DNA of 55,763 nt from Helicobacter sp. 10-6591 (GTDB taxonomy: Bacteria; Campylobacterota; Campylobacteria; Campylobacterales; Helicobacteraceae), in assembly GCF_003288805.1 (NCBI RefSeq), contig NZ_NHYK01000011.1, positions 1-55,763 of the forward strand, in the 5' to 3' direction. Below the pieces are notes generated by a model, which did not search any database, was not told the origin of the DNA, and saw only the letters and a program-made list of their open reading frames with translations. The position numbers and the translations under genes are program-made. This document shows, one piece after another, positions 54,173 to 55,763 of the stretch (position 1 is its first letter; each line of letters opens with the position of its first letter).

Positions 54173-54862
54173 CTAAGGCCTTGTTGTAGGTCTTTGTCTT
54201 ATTGTTGTGTTGTTTATTACTTCTTGTAGCGATGGTGTGGTTTTGAGATTCTCCATAAAGCTTTGATTGATTTGGCTCTCTTGCTTTGGCAAGATGGCCA
54301 GTACTTTCCCCGGGAGGCTTAAATCATCTCGTTGGTAAAACATCTCGATAAATTTTGCAATGTTTATTTTGAGATTCCCAAAGCTTGGGTCTGCAAGATA
54401 CACATACTGCTCATCACTTCCTTTATAGACACTGAAATGCTCTATATCACGTACATTCACATAGATAATCACAGGGGACTTGAGCTTAGAGAGAGTAGCA
54501 AAGTCTAGGGCCAGACCCATGGCTTTATACCCCAAGAGCTCAGCAAAGCGTGTAAGGTCAAGAAAGCTTAAGCGCGCAATATTTTTATCCTCTTGCTCTT
54601 TGGGCTCTAAGTCAATGCCCTTTTCTTGTATGCTCCACTGTAAAATATCAAGCTCACTCACATCCTCCCCATAATAAAACTTCAAAATACTTGCAAGAGA
54701 GGCTGCTCCACAGCTATAGTCATATTGTTGGCGCACGAGATTTGTATCTCGTATCTCTAGCCAAGAGCGCGTTGGCACTTCTATGCTGATGTATTTGTTT
54801 TGGACTTGCATATTTGAGGCTAAAGCAGCTTGCGTTAGCAGCACACAAAGTAGCTTTTTCAT
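54173..54862 (-). CDS. Periplasmic C39-family cysteine peptidase (FapD-like)
   Basis: 229 aa. Signal peptide MKKLLCVLLTQAALAS, then a C39 peptidase domain: VRQQYDYSCGAASLASILKF (catalytic Cys), GIDLEPKEQEDKNIARLSFL, KSPVIIYVNVRDIEHFSVYKG (His) and VYLADPSFGNL (Asp). A 45-residue tail rich in Gln, Thr and Asn follows. C39 domains usually sit on ABC exporters; this one is stand-alone and exported, the arrangement of FapD of the Pseudomonas functional-amyloid operon, which also has an outer-membrane barrel partner. The next gene upstream is a barrel. The substrate is not visible in the window. Confidence 0.8.
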   Translation of the reverse strand: MKKLLCVLLTQAALASNMQVQNKYISIEVPTRSWLEIRDTNLVRQQYDYSCGAASLASILKFYYGEDVSELDILQWSIQEKGIDLEPKEQEDKNIARLSFLDLTRFAELLGYKAMGLALDFATLSKLKSPVIIYVNVRDIEHFSVYKGSDEQYVYLADPSFGNLKINIAKFIEMFYQRDDLSLPGKVLAILPKQESQINQSFMENLKTTPSLQEVINNTTIRQRPTTRP

Positions 54863-55741
54863 CTAGATTCTATAAGAGATGCTAAGCGAGATTGTATTGC
54901 TTGTATAAAGACTTGTATCGAGCTTCTCTACATCGCCAAAGACAATAAGCCTATGTTTTAGCTCATAAGCTACACCAAAGGTATAGCTGACAGTTGAGCC
55001 TTGCATATTGAGCGCAGTTTTGTTCAAGAAGTCTTTGGATTGGTATTGGTAGCGCACGCCAAAGTGAAGCGATACATAGGGATTGACTGCGAAATATATC
55101 GTGGGGCTGAGTGTGAATATCTCGCCATTATCTAGTATGTAGCCAAAAGCGCGCTTAGGTGTATTGAGCCGAAAGCCCGCTTGGAGCAAGAACACAATGG
55201 GATCGCTTGTGTAGTAGCTTGTCGCAAAGAACGAATAGCTCTTGAAGTATTGTAGGCTTTTAAAAGTCCTTGTGAAGTAGGTCTTATCCATAGCATCTGC
55301 GCTTACACCTAGCATAAGAGCGGGGTATTTACCCTCTTTTTTGGCAAGAAAGAGTGTCCCAAGATTGAGCGAGCTAAAGTCCATTCTATTGTGTGTGGAG
55401 AAAGTGCCATTGGTATCAAGCTTTGAGTGCTGGTAGAAGCCACTGAGTGTGCTAAATACTTCCAGACGAGAGGAGATTCCATACCGTGCATAAAGCGAGA
55501 GGTTGAGATAGTCCTCGTTTGTGTTTTGGTAGCCAAGCAGCGGGATATTGACAAATCCCATGTTGTTAGGGAGGGCATAGGGCAGAGCATTGAGTGTGTA
55601 GGATTTGTTATGGATATTGATATAAGAAAATGTGCTGATAAGCTTGAGTTGCTTGTCTTGTGCAAGCATCTCATCTATGCTTATGGACTTCGCCCCAAGA
55701 GAGCTTACCAATACAAGTACACAAGAGCGTTTAGAATCCAA
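54863..55741 (-). CDS. Outer-membrane beta-barrel protein in operon with the C39 peptidase
   Basis: 292 aa from TTG 55741: an in-frame TAG stands four codons upstream, and AGAGG lies six bases before the TTG. A weak signal region (VLVLVSSLGAKSIS) is followed by a barrel of about twelve strands (LNLSLYARYGISSRLEVFST, YFAVNPYVSLHFGVRYQYQS, STVSYTFGVAYELKHRLIVF) ending SISLSISYRI. The pattern resembles small transporter-like barrels. It directly abuts the C39 gene (stop at 54863, next ATG at 54862), so the two are co-translated. The start overlaps the end of another barrel gene upstream. Confidence 0.68.
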   Translation of the reverse strand: MDSKRSCVLVLVSSLGAKSISIDEMLAQDKQLKLISTFSYINIHNKSYTLNALPYALPNNMGFVNIPLLGYQNTNEDYLNLSLYARYGISSRLEVFSTLSGFYQHSKLDTNGTFSTHNRMDFSSLNLGTLFLAKKEGKYPALMLGVSADAMDKTYFTRTFKSLQYFKSYSFFATSYYTSDPIVFLLQAGFRLNTPKRAFGYILDNGEIFTLSPTIYFAVNPYVSLHFGVRYQYQSKDFLNKTALNMQGSTVSYTFGVAYELKHRLIVFGDVEKLDTSLYTSNTISLSISYRI

Positions 55742-55763
55742 TTCCCACCTCTAGCATAGCGCT
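55731..55763 (-). CDS. 3' end of another outer-membrane beta-barrel gene (cut by window edge)
   Basis: The last ten codons before TAA 55731 read SAMLEVGIGF, nearly the ending of the barrel protein encoded at 53285-54157 (NVGIGF). It continues beyond the right edge and overlaps the TTG start of the next gene by 11 bases, so the barrel, barrel and C39 genes form one operon. Confidence 0.55.
   Translation of the reverse strand, partial: SAMLEVGIGF

Overview
The window looks like chromosomal DNA of an enterohepatic-type Helicobacter (Campylobacterota). It is AT-rich. Many protein sequences and local gene orders match that genus: cvpA-lysS-glyA-DUF1882-SPOR, hrcA-grpE-dnaK beside a class II aldolase-like gene, fliQ-murB, kdsC-lptC-rlpA, an AmiE aliphatic amidase, and a Csd4-type cell-shape carboxypeptidase. 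It also carries histidine synthesis (hisB), selenocysteine decoding and a Campylobacter-like competence operon, which fits an enterohepatic species better than H. pylori. The species was not determined.

Layout. 1-1.3 kb: 5' part of ilvD (minus), running off the left edge through an unusual Ser/Gly-rich insertion. 1.5-6.0 kb: four-gene cts-type DNA-uptake operon (minus). 6.2-7.3 kb: plsY-folB. 7.4-8.9 kb: O-antigen ligase-like gene. 8.9-12.3 kb: hrcA-grpE-dnaK heat-shock operon with a CIRCE-like operator and a strong terminator. 12.4-21.3 kb: class II aldolase-like gene, META-domain protein, then cvpA, lysS, glyA, a DUF1882 protein, a SPOR protein, and wbpB-wbpD-wbpA nucleotide-sugar genes. 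21.3-28.6 kb: comEC, carB, trxA, a conserved hypothetical, coaBC. 28.7-31.4 kb: hisB, kdsC, lptC, rlpA. 31.5-38.3 kb: a short Clp-type ATPase, amiE, and a selenium locus (selA, selB, a cysteine-desulfurase-like gene, and tRNA-Sec divergent from selA). 38.3-49.8 kb: fliQ, murB, a broken outer-membrane protein gene with a G10 tract, csd4, mobA, a porin, dapD, a small gene behind a G10 tract, an exonuclease, purH, a glycosyltransferase, gatB. 49.9-55.8 kb is a surface and accessory region: an orphan autotransporter beta-barrel, two paralogous GtrB-like glycosyltransferase genes each frameshifted at a poly-C tract, an outer-membrane barrel, a periplasmic C39 peptidase, and two more outer-membrane proteins, one cut by the window edge.

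How the parts connect. Two elements serve natural transformation: the cts secretin/ATPase/platform operon and ComEC. Surface polysaccharide genes recur (wbpBDA, O-antigen ligase, kdsC, lptC, glycosyltransferases), and several surface genes carry homopolymeric C or G tracts typical of phase variation. The least conventional parts are the paired poly-C glycosyltransferases (both read as OFF, with 9 and 11 C where 10 would restore each frame), the C39 peptidase/outer-membrane barrel cluster at the right end, the selenium-locus desulfurase-like protein that seems to lack its PLP lysine, and the IlvD insertion. No CRISPR array, insertion sequence or prophage was seen. No gene-free stretch longer than about 300 bases was found.
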